This document shows positions 54,264 to 62,716 of a stretch of 64,000 bases of DNA, piece after piece. A program made the position numbers and the translations under genes. Position 1 is the stretch's first letter, and each line of letters begins with the position of its first letter. The notes below the pieces were generated by a model. The model was not told the origin of the DNA. It saw nothing but the letters and a program-made list of their open reading frames with translations, and ran no database searches. Location of the stretch: assembly GCF_900108875.1 (NCBI RefSeq), contig NZ_FNYJ01000001.1:186001-250000 (forward strand). The letters run 5' to 3'. Origin of the DNA: Pseudomonas sp. NFR16. Lineage in GTDB: Bacteria; Pseudomonadota; Gammaproteobacteria; Pseudomonadales; Pseudomonadaceae.

Positions 54264-55223
54264 TCAGGCCGGGCGGAACTCGACCGTGAGGTGGCTGACT
54301 TCGTGAACCGGTCTGAGCCGTTCGCGAATGGTGTCGGCGTCAGTGGTCGGCTCGCCGATGACGCTAACGATGGCGGCATGGGCTTGAGGCCCCACCCGCC
54401 AGACGTGAAGGTCGGTGATGGTGGCGTCCCCCGGCTGCTCGACCCGTTCGCGAATTTCATCTGCGACGTGCGCATCCGTCTGATCCAGCAGCACGCCTGC
54501 GGTGACTCCCATCAACGTCCATGCCCAACGCGCAATCACCAGCGCGCCGACGATGCCCATCACCGGGTCCAGCCAGACCCAGCCCAGATACCGTCCGGCG
54601 AGCAAGGCCGCGATGGCCAGGACCGAGGTCAGTGCGTCGGCGACCACATGCACATAGGCCGATTTCAGGTTGTTGTCGTTGTCGTGCGGCGCATGGGCGT
54701 GCACGCCATGGCCGTGCTCGTGAGGATGCTCATGGGCGTGTTCGTGAGAGTGATCGTGGCTGTGGCCGTGTCCGTGGCCGAGAAGCAGGGCGCTGGCGAT
54801 GTTGACCATCAGGCCGACAACCGCAATCGTTGTGGCGGTGCCGAACTCCACGTGCGCAGGCTGCAACAGGCGCACGACGGATTCGACGCCGATGCCCAAC
54901 GAAACCAGGCCGAGAATCAACGCCGAGGCGAAGCCGCCCAGGTCGCCCACTTTGCCGGTGCCAAAACTGTAGCGCTGACTGCGCGCGTGACGTCTGGCGT
55001 AGCCGTATGCGGCGGCGGCGATGCCGAGCGCGCCGGCATGGGTCGCCATGTGGAAGCCATCGGCAAGCAATGCCATCGAGCCGGTCAGGTAGCCGGCAGC
55101 GATCTCGCCCACCATCATCAGCACCGTCAGTGCCACCACCCAAAGGGTGCGCCTGGCGTTCTCGTCGTGCGATGAACCGAGAAACACATGGTCGTGCGTG
55201 TAATTGAGGCGGGAATCGTTCAT
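54264..55223 (-). CDS. dmeF: Cation diffusion facilitator, DmeF-type Co/Fe exporter
   Basis: A 319-residue CDF protein with six membrane helices. Helix 2 has the metal site AxxxDGFHMATHAG and helix 5 HVVADALTS. A long His-rich loop (HGHGHSHDHSHEHAHEH) lies between helices 4 and 5, as in DmeF. The C-terminal cytoplasmic domain (ITDLHVWRVGP) is intact. It expels cobalt, and in relatives also nickel or ferrous iron. It lies 19 bp behind dmeR and forms the dmeRF pair. Confidence 0.93.
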   Translation of the reverse strand: MNDSRLNYTHDHVFLGSSHDENARRTLWVVALTVLMMVGEIAAGYLTGSMALLADGFHMATHAGALGIAAAAYGYARRHARSQRYSFGTGKVGDLGGFASALILGLVSLGIGVESVVRLLQPAHVEFGTATTIAVVGLMVNIASALLLGHGHGHSHDHSHEHAHEHPHEHGHGVHAHAPHDNDNNLKSAYVHVVADALTSVLAIAALLAGRYLGWVWLDPVMGIVGALVIARWAWTLMGVTAGVLLDQTDAHVADEIRERVEQPGDATITDLHVWRVGPQAHAAIVSVIGEPTTDADTIRERLRPVHEVSHLTVEFRPA

Positions 55224-55242
55224 GAGTCTTTACCTTCTGCGC

Positions 55243-55518
55243 TCACTTGGAGTACCGGCGAATGGCTTCGAGCAGCTCTTCCACGCCCTTGGCCCGCGCT
55301 TCTTCACTGAGCGCCGGGTCTGCGACGTGGGCCCGCGCATGTTCCTCGATGATTTCTTCCATCAAGCCATTGATGGCGCCGCGCGTGGCGGCCACCAGGT
55401 GCAGCGTGCGCGCGCAGTCAAGGTCCGATTCCAGCGCTCGCTCGACGGCCTGGACCTGACCGGCGATGCGTTTTACTCGCTTGAGAAGACTGTCTTTGTT
55501 GGCTGCTACATGACCCAT
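55243..55518 (-). CDS. dmeR: RcnR/CsoR-family cobalt/nickel-responsive repressor (DmeR)
   Basis: A 91-residue all-helical repressor. Counting from the ATG at 55518 the ligands of RcnR fall exactly in place: His3 (MGHVAANK), Cys35 (ESDLDCAR), His60 and His64 (EEHARAHV). This is the Co/Ni set, not the Cys-His-Cys of copper-sensing CsoR. The frame open to 55635 would spoil His3 and cross the operator. It would release dmeRF when cobalt or nickel is high. Confidence 0.93.
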   Translation of the reverse strand: MGHVAANKDSLLKRVKRIAGQVQAVERALESDLDCARTLHLVAATRGAINGLMEEIIEEHARAHVADPALSEEARAKGVEELLEAIRRYSK

Positions 55519-55553
55519 CGGATATCCCCTGATTGCTATAGCGACGATCATAG

Positions 55554-55574
55554 GCATACCCCCTATACCTATGC
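55554..55574. promoter_or_regulatory. Candidate DmeR operator
   Basis: An interrupted inverted repeat GCATA-N11-TATGC whose centre holds a CCCCC tract (GGGGG on the minus strand), the G-tract-with-inverted-repeat layout of RcnR-type operators. It begins 36 bp before dmeR. The rest of the 338-bp divergent region 55519-55856 has no gene I trust. Confidence 0.6.
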
Positions 55575-55856
55575 AATGCCCGCGAGCGGACGTTGACGCG
55601 GTTGCGTTCGCCTTTCGGGAGCGTCGATGCATCAAGTTGGAGCAACTTCTCGCTCAGACAGCGACCCGTTGAGGGCGTGCCGCAGCCATGGCTTGTCCTT
55701 TTATTCACCTTTCGACACATCAGGACAAGCGACATGTCCAATCGTGACAACGACAAGTCAACTCCAGACAGAGGCTAATAGCTGGTCTGAAAGTGGCAAG
55801 TACAGGTGAAAGCGCCCGCGGATGTGGCGTGACAACACCTTGTAGGGGCAACACGC

Positions 55857-56831
55857 ATGGTCACTGGAAAAATCCCTGTCACCGTTATTTCCGGCTTCCT
55901 CGGCGCCGGGAAGACCACCCTCGTGAATCATCTGCTCAACCAGAACACGCAGTACCGGATCGGCGTGGTCGTCAACGAGTTCGGCGAAGTCGGCATCGAC
56001 GGTGAGCTCATCGTGTCGGAGCAGCAGGCCCTGATCGAGATCAACAACGGCTGCGTCTGCTGCACCGTGCGCGCCGATCTGGTTGCCAGCGTCAAGCAGA
56101 TGCTGAGCCTGGCCGGCGACCGTCTGGATCGGCTGATCGTCGAAACTTCTGGCCTGGCGGATCCCGCGCCCGTGCTGCAAACCTTCCTCGCGGATCCCGA
56201 TCTTCGCAGCCGGGTCGAGCTTGAGTCGGTCATCACGGTGATCGATGCGCTGCACCTGCACGGCCAGTTGGGCGACGAAATCGTGCGGGAGCAGATCGCG
56301 TTTGCCGACACGCTGATCGTCAACAAGGTCGACCTGATCGGCGCCGATACGCTCGCCGACATCAGTGCTCAGGTACGCCTGATCAACCGCACGGCGGCGC
56401 TGCTACCGGCCCGGCATTCGCAGATTGCCGTGGATGTACTGCTGGGGACCAGGCGCTTTTCCCTGCCGAACCTGCTGATGATCGAGCCAGACATCCTTGA
56501 GGACGAGGGACATGAGCATGAGCACGATGCCTCGATTTCATCGTGCTCGGTGGTGAGCGGCGGGAGCCTGGATCCCGACCGTTTCAATCGCTGGATCAAC
56601 CAGCTGGTCAACGACCAGGGCCAGCGCCTGATGCGAATGAAGGGGTTGTTGAATTTCTCGAGCGAAGCCCGACGGTTTCACTTCCACAGTGTGCACATGC
56701 TGCTGGAAGCCGTCCCCGGACGTCGCTGGGAAGACGATGAGCCCCGAGACAACCGTTTCGTGTTTATCGGTCGGGATCTGGACAGTGAACAGCTGCGCCA
56801 GGGATTCCTCGACTGCCTGCACGCTGCCTGA
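55857..56831 (+). CDS. CobW/P47K-family GTPase, metal chaperone
   Basis: A 324-residue G3E GTPase: Walker A GFLGAGKTT, metal-binding CxCC (GCVCCTVR), Asp/Glu of ETSGLADP, NKVD for guanine, a His-rich loop EDEGHEHEHD and a CobW C-terminal domain. Members load cobalt or zinc into target proteins. Heading an operon with Co-type nitrile hydratase and CbtAB, it most likely delivers cobalt to the NHase or supports its maturation. The ATG at 55857 has AGGGG upstream. Confidence 0.9.
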   Translation: MVTGKIPVTVISGFLGAGKTTLVNHLLNQNTQYRIGVVVNEFGEVGIDGELIVSEQQALIEINNGCVCCTVRADLVASVKQMLSLAGDRLDRLIVETSGLADPAPVLQTFLADPDLRSRVELESVITVIDALHLHGQLGDEIVREQIAFADTLIVNKVDLIGADTLADISAQVRLINRTAALLPARHSQIAVDVLLGTRRFSLPNLLMIEPDILEDEGHEHEHDASISSCSVVSGGSLDPDRFNRWINQLVNDQGQRLMRMKGLLNFSSEARRFHFHSVHMLLEAVPGRRWEDDEPRDNRFVFIGRDLDSEQLRQGFLDCLHAA

Positions 56832-56880
56832 ACCTTGAATCTGCCGATCACGCCACGCCTCCAACCACAGGAAACATCCC

Positions 56881-57384
56881 ATGAAAAAGCAAGAAGCCTA
56901 CACCGTCAGTATCGGTCTGCTCGCTGTGCTGGACACCTACCTGACGGCCACTGTCTGGCCGGTTCCGGTCTGGGTCACGTTCATTGCCTGGGCGTCATTC
57001 TTCATCGTCGGCGGCGGCAGCGCCGGTTTCAAGCGCAGCGTCGCGTCGAACCTCACCGGACTTGTGATCAGCTCGCTGGTGCTGCTCGGGATCGCGACGG
57101 TCAGTGAAGCGCCGTTCTTCATTGCCATTCTCGTCGGAGCTGGCAGTGCGCTGATGGTTCAGGCGTCCAAGGTCCCGTTGCTGAGCATTCTGCCGGCCAT
57201 TGTCTGGGGCTTCGCTTCCACGGTCGGCACGACGGCAGTCGCTGGCAAGCCGATGACCACGCCCGGTCTGGAAAACCCTGCGCTGATCGCCGCCGCCGCC
57301 CTCATCACCGGCGCGGTGTTTGGCTACGTCTCCGAGCGACTGGGCGACGCACTGACCACTAAACCGACCACGCAACTGGCCTGA
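56881..57384 (+). CDS. DUF1097 membrane protein
   Basis: A 167-residue inner-membrane protein with five hydrophobic segments, matching the DUF1097/YcdZ-like pattern (ASFFIVGGGSAGFKRSVASNLTG, AIVWGFASTVGT). Its function is unknown. Its place between the CobW GTPase (49 bp) and NHase beta (27 bp) suggests a transport role for the nitrile, the amide or cobalt; this is context only. Confidence 0.8.
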   Translation: MKKQEAYTVSIGLLAVLDTYLTATVWPVPVWVTFIAWASFFIVGGGSAGFKRSVASNLTGLVISSLVLLGIATVSEAPFFIAILVGAGSALMVQASKVPLLSILPAIVWGFASTVGTTAVAGKPMTTPGLENPALIAAAALITGAVFGYVSERLGDALTTKPTTQLA

Positions 57385-57411
57385 TCCATTCATCACACAC
57401 TGGAGCGCTCG

Positions 57412-58155
57412 ATGAAATTACAACACTACCTCGGCGGCCTTGAGAATCTCGGCCCGGTGGCGTTCGAGAAGCAGGTATTCGTTCAGGAATGGGAGAAACG
57501 CATCTTCGGTATCCATACCGTGATGATGGCCGAAAGCGCCCATCTGACCGAGGCGCTGCCCAAGTACCCGGTCGACACACTGCCCACGGCGTTCAGGAGC
57601 GAGTGGACATGGGCATCGCTGCGCACCGGCGCGGAAGGCATGCAGCCGTTCGAGTACTTCAAGTTTCGCTATTACGAGAAGTGGCTCGGCGGGATTTCGG
57701 GGTTCTTTGTCGACCAAGGCTACATCGAGGGCGAGGAGCTGAAGAACCGCGCCGACTTCTATCGCCAGCAGCCCGATGCGCCGCTGCCGGACAAGCCGAG
57801 CGCGCCGTTGAAAGAGCAGATCGTGCGGTACCTGCTGGAAGGCGACTCGGGTCTGCGTCCGTATCAGGGCATTGCGTTATTTCAAACGGGCGACGCCGTG
57901 ACTATCGCCGATCCGGTGGCGGTGGATCACACCCGCCTGCCGGGGTACCTGCGTCATAAGCCGGGCAAGGTCGTCGAAGTGTATCCCGGCGCCTACGCCT
58001 ACTTCGTCAACACCGGCGCGGACGGCATTGGCGAGCCGATGCCGGTGTACCGCGTGGCGTTCGATGCCGCGGACATCTGGGGTGCCGAGAAGAGCGAACC
58101 CAACACGACGATCTACGCGGACCTGTTCGAAGCCTACCTGCAGCCGCCCAAGTGA
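57412..58155 (+). CDS. nthB: Nitrile hydratase beta subunit
   Basis: A 247-residue subunit with the family N-terminus (LGGLENLGPV), FEYFKFRYYEKWL and C-terminal SH3-like barrel (GDAVTIADPVAVDHTRLPGYLRHKPGKVV in pieces, IWGAEKSEPNTTIYADLFEAYL). With the alpha subunit it hydrates nitriles to amides. The beta-alpha-accessory gene order is that of cobalt-type enzymes; iron-type operons run alpha-beta. No amidase or aldoxime dehydratase gene is in the window. Confidence 0.95.
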   Translation: MKLQHYLGGLENLGPVAFEKQVFVQEWEKRIFGIHTVMMAESAHLTEALPKYPVDTLPTAFRSEWTWASLRTGAEGMQPFEYFKFRYYEKWLGGISGFFVDQGYIEGEELKNRADFYRQQPDAPLPDKPSAPLKEQIVRYLLEGDSGLRPYQGIALFQTGDAVTIADPVAVDHTRLPGYLRHKPGKVVEVYPGAYAYFVNTGADGIGEPMPVYRVAFDAADIWGAEKSEPNTTIYADLFEAYLQPPK

Positions 58156-58198
58156 TGCGCCCAGCGCTGAACGCCCTTGATAACAACGGAGCCCTGTC

Positions 58199-58822
58199 AT
58201 GAGTCAATTGTTCGATTACGAAAAACAGCGTGAGGCCGAAAGCGCGGCCAAAGTGCGCGCCCTTGAAGCGTTGCTGATTGAAAAAGGCGTCATTGGCAGC
58301 GACTCAGTAGACACGGTGCTCGCGCACTTCGAGACCGTCGCCGGGCCTTTCAATGGCGCGAAGATCGTCGCCCGCGCGTGGGTCGATCCGCAGTACAAGG
58401 CACGCCTGATCGCCGATACCCCCAGAGCCATTGCCGAACTCGATCTCGCTCAGGGCATGGAGGGCGCCGAAGGTGAGCACATGCTCGCCGTCGCCAACGG
58501 CCCGGGCGTGCATAACCTGATCATCTGCACGCTGTGCTCCTGCTACCCGTGGCCGATACTCGGTCTGCCGCCGTACTGGTACAAGGATCCGGTGTTCCGC
58601 GCGCGGGGCGTGCGTGAACCGCGCGCGGTATTGCGAGAGTTCGGCGTGCCGGTCAGCGAAGACACCGAGGTCAAGGTGTGGGACAGCAGCGCGCAGATTC
58701 GTTGGTTCGTGCTGCCCGAGCGCCCGGCCAATTCGGAGCATCTGAGCGAAGAACAACTGGCGGCGCTGGTCACGCCAGAGTCGATGATGGGCGTTGCGTT
58801 AGTCCAGTTGCCCGCCGCCTGA
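58199..58822 (+). CDS. nthA: Nitrile hydratase alpha subunit, cobalt type
   Basis: A 207-residue catalytic subunit. The metal claw is Cys110-Thr-Leu-Cys113-Ser114-Cys115 (CTLCSCYPW); Thr after the first Cys and Tyr after the last mark the cobalt form (Ser and Thr in iron forms). Cys113 and Cys115 would be oxidised to sulfinic and sulfenic acids after cobalt insertion. PILGLPPYWYKD follows as in the family. It starts 43 bp after the beta subunit and is followed by its accessory gene. Confidence 0.96.
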   Translation: MSQLFDYEKQREAESAAKVRALEALLIEKGVIGSDSVDTVLAHFETVAGPFNGAKIVARAWVDPQYKARLIADTPRAIAELDLAQGMEGAEGEHMLAVANGPGVHNLIICTLCSCYPWPILGLPPYWYKDPVFRARGVREPRAVLREFGVPVSEDTEVKVWDSSAQIRWFVLPERPANSEHLSEEQLAALVTPESMMGVALVQLPAA

Positions 58823-58832
58823 GGATCGTCCG

Positions 58833-59201
58833 ATGTTCACCCGATTCGAAGAGTTCGCCGCCAACAGCATGCTGGGCCACAGGGATTCCCCGCCGCGCGC
58901 CCAGGGCCGTCTGCACTTCACTCAGGACTGGCAGCGCAGCCTGTACGGCCTCGCGCTGGCGCTGTCCAAAGCGGGGCATTTCGAGTGGGAAGCCTTTCGC
59001 CAGAACCTGATCGGCTCCATTTCCAGCTGGGAACAGTTGCCCTGCGATAACCAGCCACCCTGGGATTACTACGGGCGCTTCCTGGAGGCCTTGATCCAGG
59101 TGCTGCAAGAGCACTCATTGCTTGACACCGACGAACTGCAATCGCGCTTGAGCGCATTGAAATCCGACACCCAAAACACTGATTCGAGGAGCATCCCATG
59201 A
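58833..59201 (+). CDS. Nitrile hydratase accessory protein (P14K/NhhG-like activator)
   Basis: A 122-residue protein with the beta-subunit-like N-terminal half typical of NHase activators (FEEFAANSMLGH, WQRSLYGLALALSKAG, FEWEAFRQNLI, PWDYYGRFLEALIQVL). In Co-type systems it forms a complex with the alpha subunit and swaps in the cobalt-loaded, oxidised copy. It starts 10 bp after nthA and overlaps cbtB by 4 bp. Confidence 0.92.
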   Translation: MFTRFEEFAANSMLGHRDSPPRAQGRLHFTQDWQRSLYGLALALSKAGHFEWEAFRQNLIGSISSWEQLPCDNQPPWDYYGRFLEALIQVLQEHSLLDTDELQSRLSALKSDTQNTDSRSIP

Positions 59202-59377
59202 GCAGCACAGTACTGACACACGCCTCCAGCCGCAGCCGTGGCAATCGTCTGGTGGTGACATTCGGATCGATTCTGATGGGCCTCTCGCTGGTCTATCTCG
59301 CCGGGTTTTCGCACCTGGAAGTCGTTCATAACGCCGCCCATGACACCCGTCACAGCGCGGGCTTCCCTTGCCACTGA
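59198..59377 (+). CDS. cbtB: CbtB, small subunit of the CbtAB cobalt transporter
   Basis: A 59-residue protein: one membrane helix (LVVTFGSILMGLSLVYLAGF) and the C-terminal His signature HNAAHDTRHSAGFPCH, which is diagnostic for CbtB. It starts inside the end of the accessory gene (4-bp overlap, AGGAG upstream) and is followed by cbtA after 26 bp. It would bind cobalt outside the membrane and hand it to CbtA. Confidence 0.93.
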   Translation: MSSTVLTHASSRSRGNRLVVTFGSILMGLSLVYLAGFSHLEVVHNAAHDTRHSAGFPCH

Positions 59378-59403
59378 TGGACCGATTGCGGAGCACCTGA
59401 CGC

Positions 59404-60144
59404 ATGTTCAAGCGAATTCTGACCACTGCCTGCTACACCGGCGCCATGGCGGCGCTGCTGCTCACACTGCTGCAAAGTGCGTGGATCTCTCCATTGATTC
59501 TGCAGGCTGAGGTCTACGAGTCTGCCCAGACCGCCCATGAGCCGGTGCAAGGGCCGGGTTCGCATGAACACGCTGCAGGTGCGCACGCGCACGAGCACGA
59601 CACGCAGGCCTGGACGCCGGAAAATGGATGGCCACGCACGCTTTCGACGTTCGGTGGCAATCTGGTGGTCGCGATCGGCTTCGCGCTGCTCCTGAGCGCC
59701 GTGTATAACCTGCGCGCCCCGCTCAGGGCCTGGCACGGCATCCTGTGGGGGCTGGCAGGTTATGCGACGTTCTGTCTGGCGCCGGCGGCAGGGCTGCCGC
59801 CCGAACTGCCGGGCACGCTGGCGGCGGATCTGGGGTCCCGGCAGGATTGGTGGGGCGCAACGGCACTCGCCACCGCACTCGGTCTGGCGCTGCTGGTGTT
59901 CGCCCGTCACTGGCGCTGGCGTGTGGTAGCGTTGCTGTTGATCGCAGCGCCACATCTGTACGGCGCGCCACAGCCTGCGGAGCATCACGCTCTGGCGCCG
60001 GACGCGCTCCAGGCGCAGTTCCATGTGGCATCGCTGATGGTCAATGCGGTGTTCTGGATCGTCCTTGGCGGGATGAGCGCCTGGCTGTTTCGCAAGGAGC
60101 AATCTGCCGCCGATCAACGCGCCGGGTTGAACGCCCTGACTTGA
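59404..60144 (+). CDS. cbtA: CbtA, membrane subunit of the CbtAB cobalt transporter
   Basis: A 246-residue inner-membrane protein with about five hydrophobic segments, FKRILTTACYTGAMAALLLTLLQ as two motifs at the start, a His-rich periplasmic loop (HEHAAGAHAHEHD) and GLAGYATFCLAPAAGLPPELPG-type family motifs. CbtAB genes usually follow a cobalamin riboswitch; here they end an NHase operon and no such riboswitch is visible, so their job is most likely cobalt supply for the NHase. Confidence 0.92.
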   Translation: MFKRILTTACYTGAMAALLLTLLQSAWISPLILQAEVYESAQTAHEPVQGPGSHEHAAGAHAHEHDTQAWTPENGWPRTLSTFGGNLVVAIGFALLLSAVYNLRAPLRAWHGILWGLAGYATFCLAPAAGLPPELPGTLAADLGSRQDWWGATALATALGLALLVFARHWRWRVVALLLIAAPHLYGAPQPAEHHALAPDALQAQFHVASLMVNAVFWIVLGGMSAWLFRKEQSAADQRAGLNALT

Positions 60145-60309
60145 CCGCTGACGCCTGTGTGAATCGCCCGGCAAGTGGCGCTCCAGCGGGCGGACCTGAA
60201 TAACCAGGTGACTCGCGGCCGATCACGACCGGCCGCACAGGTTCGATTCAGCGTGTTTGCAGGCCATTCGGTTTTTCCACCACTGAGTCAGATAACGAGA
60301 CGGTACTTG

Positions 60310-61323
60310 ATGCGAAAAATCATCGTCGGCATGGTTCTATTTCCCGGTTTCCAGCTGCTGGACATCGCCGGTCCCAAAGATGCCTTCGCCCAAGTCAAAG
60401 TCCTGACCGACGGGGCCTGCGAGTATGAAATGCTCACCGTGGGGACGACCCGCAGCCCCTTGTTGTCCTCCAGCGGACTGACGGTGATACCGGATCGCAC
60501 GATTTTCGACCCGTGCCCCGAGTTCGACACCCTCATCATGCCGGGCGGGCTGGGCATCTTCGACGTCTACACCGACTCGGCGCTGTGCGACTGGCTCCGC
60601 GTGCAGTCCACGCGCTGCCGGCGTCTGGCGTCGATCTGCAACGGAGTGTTTGCCTTCGGCGCGGCCGGTCTGATCGATGGCAGGTCAGTGACCACCCACT
60701 GGATGGACGCGGCGCACTTGAGCGAATTGTTTCCCACCGCTCACGTCGACCCCGATCATATTCATGTCAAGGACGGTACGATCTACACCACCGCCGGCGT
60801 GACGGCGGGGATCGACCTGTCGTTGCTGATGATCGAGGAAGACTTCGGCAAGCGTCATGCCATTGATGTCGCGAAATACCTGGTGGTTTACCTGAGAAGG
60901 GCAGGCGGCCAGTCGCAGTTCAGCCCGCTGCTCGACGTGCAGGGCGATGTCGACTCTCAGGTCGAAGCGGTGCAGGAATACCTGTTGGCCAACCTTGAAC
61001 TGAACCACAGCCTGGCGTCCCTGGCAGCGCGGGTCCACATGAGCCCTCGTAACCTCTCCAGACTGTTCACCAAGGAAGCGGGCATGCCGCCCATGACCTT
61101 TCTGGCCGACGCGCGCATCGACGCGGCGCGCCGGTTCCTGGAAACCACGGAGCAATCCATCAAGGAAATCTCCAACCGTTGCGGTTTTGAAAACGCCGAC
61201 GGCCTGCGCCGGGTCTTCGTCAAGCGGCTGGGCATCAGTCCTGGCGAATACCGCTCCCGCTTCCGCTCAGGAACGGCGGGGCCTGCGCCTGCCGATGAAG
61301 CTCAGTGGGCGATGAGCGAGTGA
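60310..61323 (+). CDS. GlxA-type AraC regulator with DJ-1/PfpI domain
   Basis: A 337-residue regulator: N-terminal DJ-1/PfpI fold (residues 1-190; ICNGVFAFGAAGL holds the nucleophile-elbow Cys) and C-terminal AraC double helix-turn-helix (LAARVHMSPRNLSRLFTKE, CGFENADGLRRVF). Such proteins often control nitrile, amide or amine metabolism, so it may be the regulator of the upstream NHase operon. The ATG at 60310 starts the DJ-1 domain; the frame from 60175 is not family-like. Confidence 0.9.
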   Translation: MRKIIVGMVLFPGFQLLDIAGPKDAFAQVKVLTDGACEYEMLTVGTTRSPLLSSSGLTVIPDRTIFDPCPEFDTLIMPGGLGIFDVYTDSALCDWLRVQSTRCRRLASICNGVFAFGAAGLIDGRSVTTHWMDAAHLSELFPTAHVDPDHIHVKDGTIYTTAGVTAGIDLSLLMIEEDFGKRHAIDVAKYLVVYLRRAGGQSQFSPLLDVQGDVDSQVEAVQEYLLANLELNHSLASLAARVHMSPRNLSRLFTKEAGMPPMTFLADARIDAARRFLETTEQSIKEISNRCGFENADGLRRVFVKRLGISPGEYRSRFRSGTAGPAPADEAQWAMSE

Positions 61324-61442
61324 GTGGCGAGCTGGTTCACCCTGTGAACTGAGGCAGCGCGTACACCGCCCCGGATGACGTGAAGTCGACTTCCCGCGAC
61401 TCTTTCGATCGGGTACACGCTGTGCTAGCGCCTGAGCCCTTG

Positions 61443-61492
61443 AAAGACCGGCACGTTGCGTGGTTCATCTTCGATGCCGAGTGCCGGTCTTT
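61443..61492. repeat. Perfect 12-bp inverted repeat
   Basis: AAAGACCGGCAC and GTGCCGGTCTTT are separated by 26 bp (61455-61480), between the GlxA-type gene and the convergent EamA gene. A strong stem can form, but the loop is long for a terminator and the T run is short. It may still end both transcripts, or be a remnant of a small mobile repeat. Confidence 0.6.
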
Positions 61493-61572
61493 GATTAATG
61501 CTCGAAGGCCAGCGGTCAACCCGCAGCCTTCTGATGCGATTTGTGTTGTGCCGCCCTGCAACAAGGCCGGTC

Positions 61573-62583
61573 TCAGCGTCCTCCCTTGATTCGCGCCTCG
61601 GTCGTGCCCGCTGCCTCACGCCGTGGGCCTGGCTTCCTGGAACCCATGGTCACGAAGAGGATGCCGCCTGCGATTGCGATCACGCCTGCCGTCAGCGATG
61701 GGGTCAGGTGTTCGCCGAGCATGGCCACCGACATCAGCAGCCCCACGATCGGTACGCCGAGCATCGCCGACGCCATGCTGGTGCTGGAAAGCCACATGCT
61801 TGCCGCATTCACGGCACAGAAACAGAACGCGGTCGCCAACGGCCCGACGAACAGGATGACCTCCCAGAAAGTGCGTGACCCGTCCCCTGAGAACGGGCCT
61901 TCCACTGCGCGGGCGAGTATCAGCAATGGCACCGACGCGACGAGCATTTGCCACGGCGCCAATTGATACGCACTGGAGTCTCCCTTGTAGTAGCGCAAGT
62001 GGAGAATGCAGATGGCCCAACAGAGTGACGCGCAGAGCAGCAGCAGATTCGCACGGATGATCAAACCGTTGTTCCAGTCGAGCGCCATCGGATTGAACAG
62101 CGCCGCCACGCCGGCAATGCCGAGTAACGTGCCGATCAGTTGGGTGCGAGTGAGTCTTTCACGAAAGAACAGGACGGCGGCCGGCAGTACCCAGAGCGGC
62201 GTGGTGTAAGCGAGCACCGCTGAACGTCCGGCCGGAATGTCCGCCATGGCCACCGAGCCCAATACGGTAAACGCCAGCATCTGCAAGAGGCCAACGCTCA
62301 AGAGCAGGGGCAAATCCCGGCGAGTCGGCAGGCGCAAGGTGCCGGTGATGAGTTGTAGCGCGAAGAGGCAGGCCGCGCCGGTGACGAATCGACTCGCGGA
62401 AAACCAGATGGGCGTGATGTGGGACAGGCCGGTTTTCATCACTGGCCAGTTGGCGCCCCAGATCAGGATGGCGATCAACAGCAGGGCCAGGCCATTGGCT
62501 TGCCTGGACCTGAGGTTGAAACCGGTCTGTCCGCCCTGACTGCAGGCTGCCGCGCCGGGACATTGATCGCTTGCGTTCCCCAT
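61573..62583 (-). CDS. EamA/DMT-family exporter
   Basis: A 336-residue inner-membrane protein with ten helices in two EamA repeats (ILIWGANWPVMKTGLSHITPIWFSASRF as separate motifs at the start, MLGVPIVGLLMSVAMLGEHLT near the end). Members export amino acids or metabolites (RhaT/YdcZ group). GAGG lies 8 nt before the ATG at 62583. It is divergent from an Lrp-family gene 133 bp away, its likely regulator, which suggests an amino-acid substrate. Confidence 0.88.
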   Translation of the reverse strand: MGNASDQCPGAAACSQGGQTGFNLRSRQANGLALLLIAILIWGANWPVMKTGLSHITPIWFSASRFVTGAACLFALQLITGTLRLPTRRDLPLLLSVGLLQMLAFTVLGSVAMADIPAGRSAVLAYTTPLWVLPAAVLFFRERLTRTQLIGTLLGIAGVAALFNPMALDWNNGLIIRANLLLLCASLCWAICILHLRYYKGDSSAYQLAPWQMLVASVPLLILARAVEGPFSGDGSRTFWEVILFVGPLATAFCFCAVNAASMWLSSTSMASAMLGVPIVGLLMSVAMLGEHLTPSLTAGVIAIAGGILFVTMGSRKPGPRREAAGTTEARIKGGR

Positions 62584-62716
62584 GATGCTCACCTCATTAG
62601 TAGATGAGGCCAGTTTAAATGGTGGGTGTCAGATTATTTCTCTCAAGATCCTTGCAAATCGCCGTAGCGCGATATAAATATTCTTCATAAGCGTCTATCT
62701 GGAGAATAAATACCCT

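Noticed and set aside
54680..54790. Short tandem-like repeats of a CATG/CGTG-rich kind
   Set aside because: They are codons of the His-rich metal loop of dmeF, not a separate repeat array or CRISPR.
54117..55175. 352-codon open frame on the plus strand with His runs
   Set aside because: It is antisense to dmeF and alaE; the apparent repeats mirror the His-rich loop codons of dmeF.
55593..55778. Small open frame of 61 codons ending in MSNRDNDKSTPDRG
   Set aside because: No good ribosome site for the long form, no family match, and it lies in the divergent regulatory region between dmeR and the GTPase gene.
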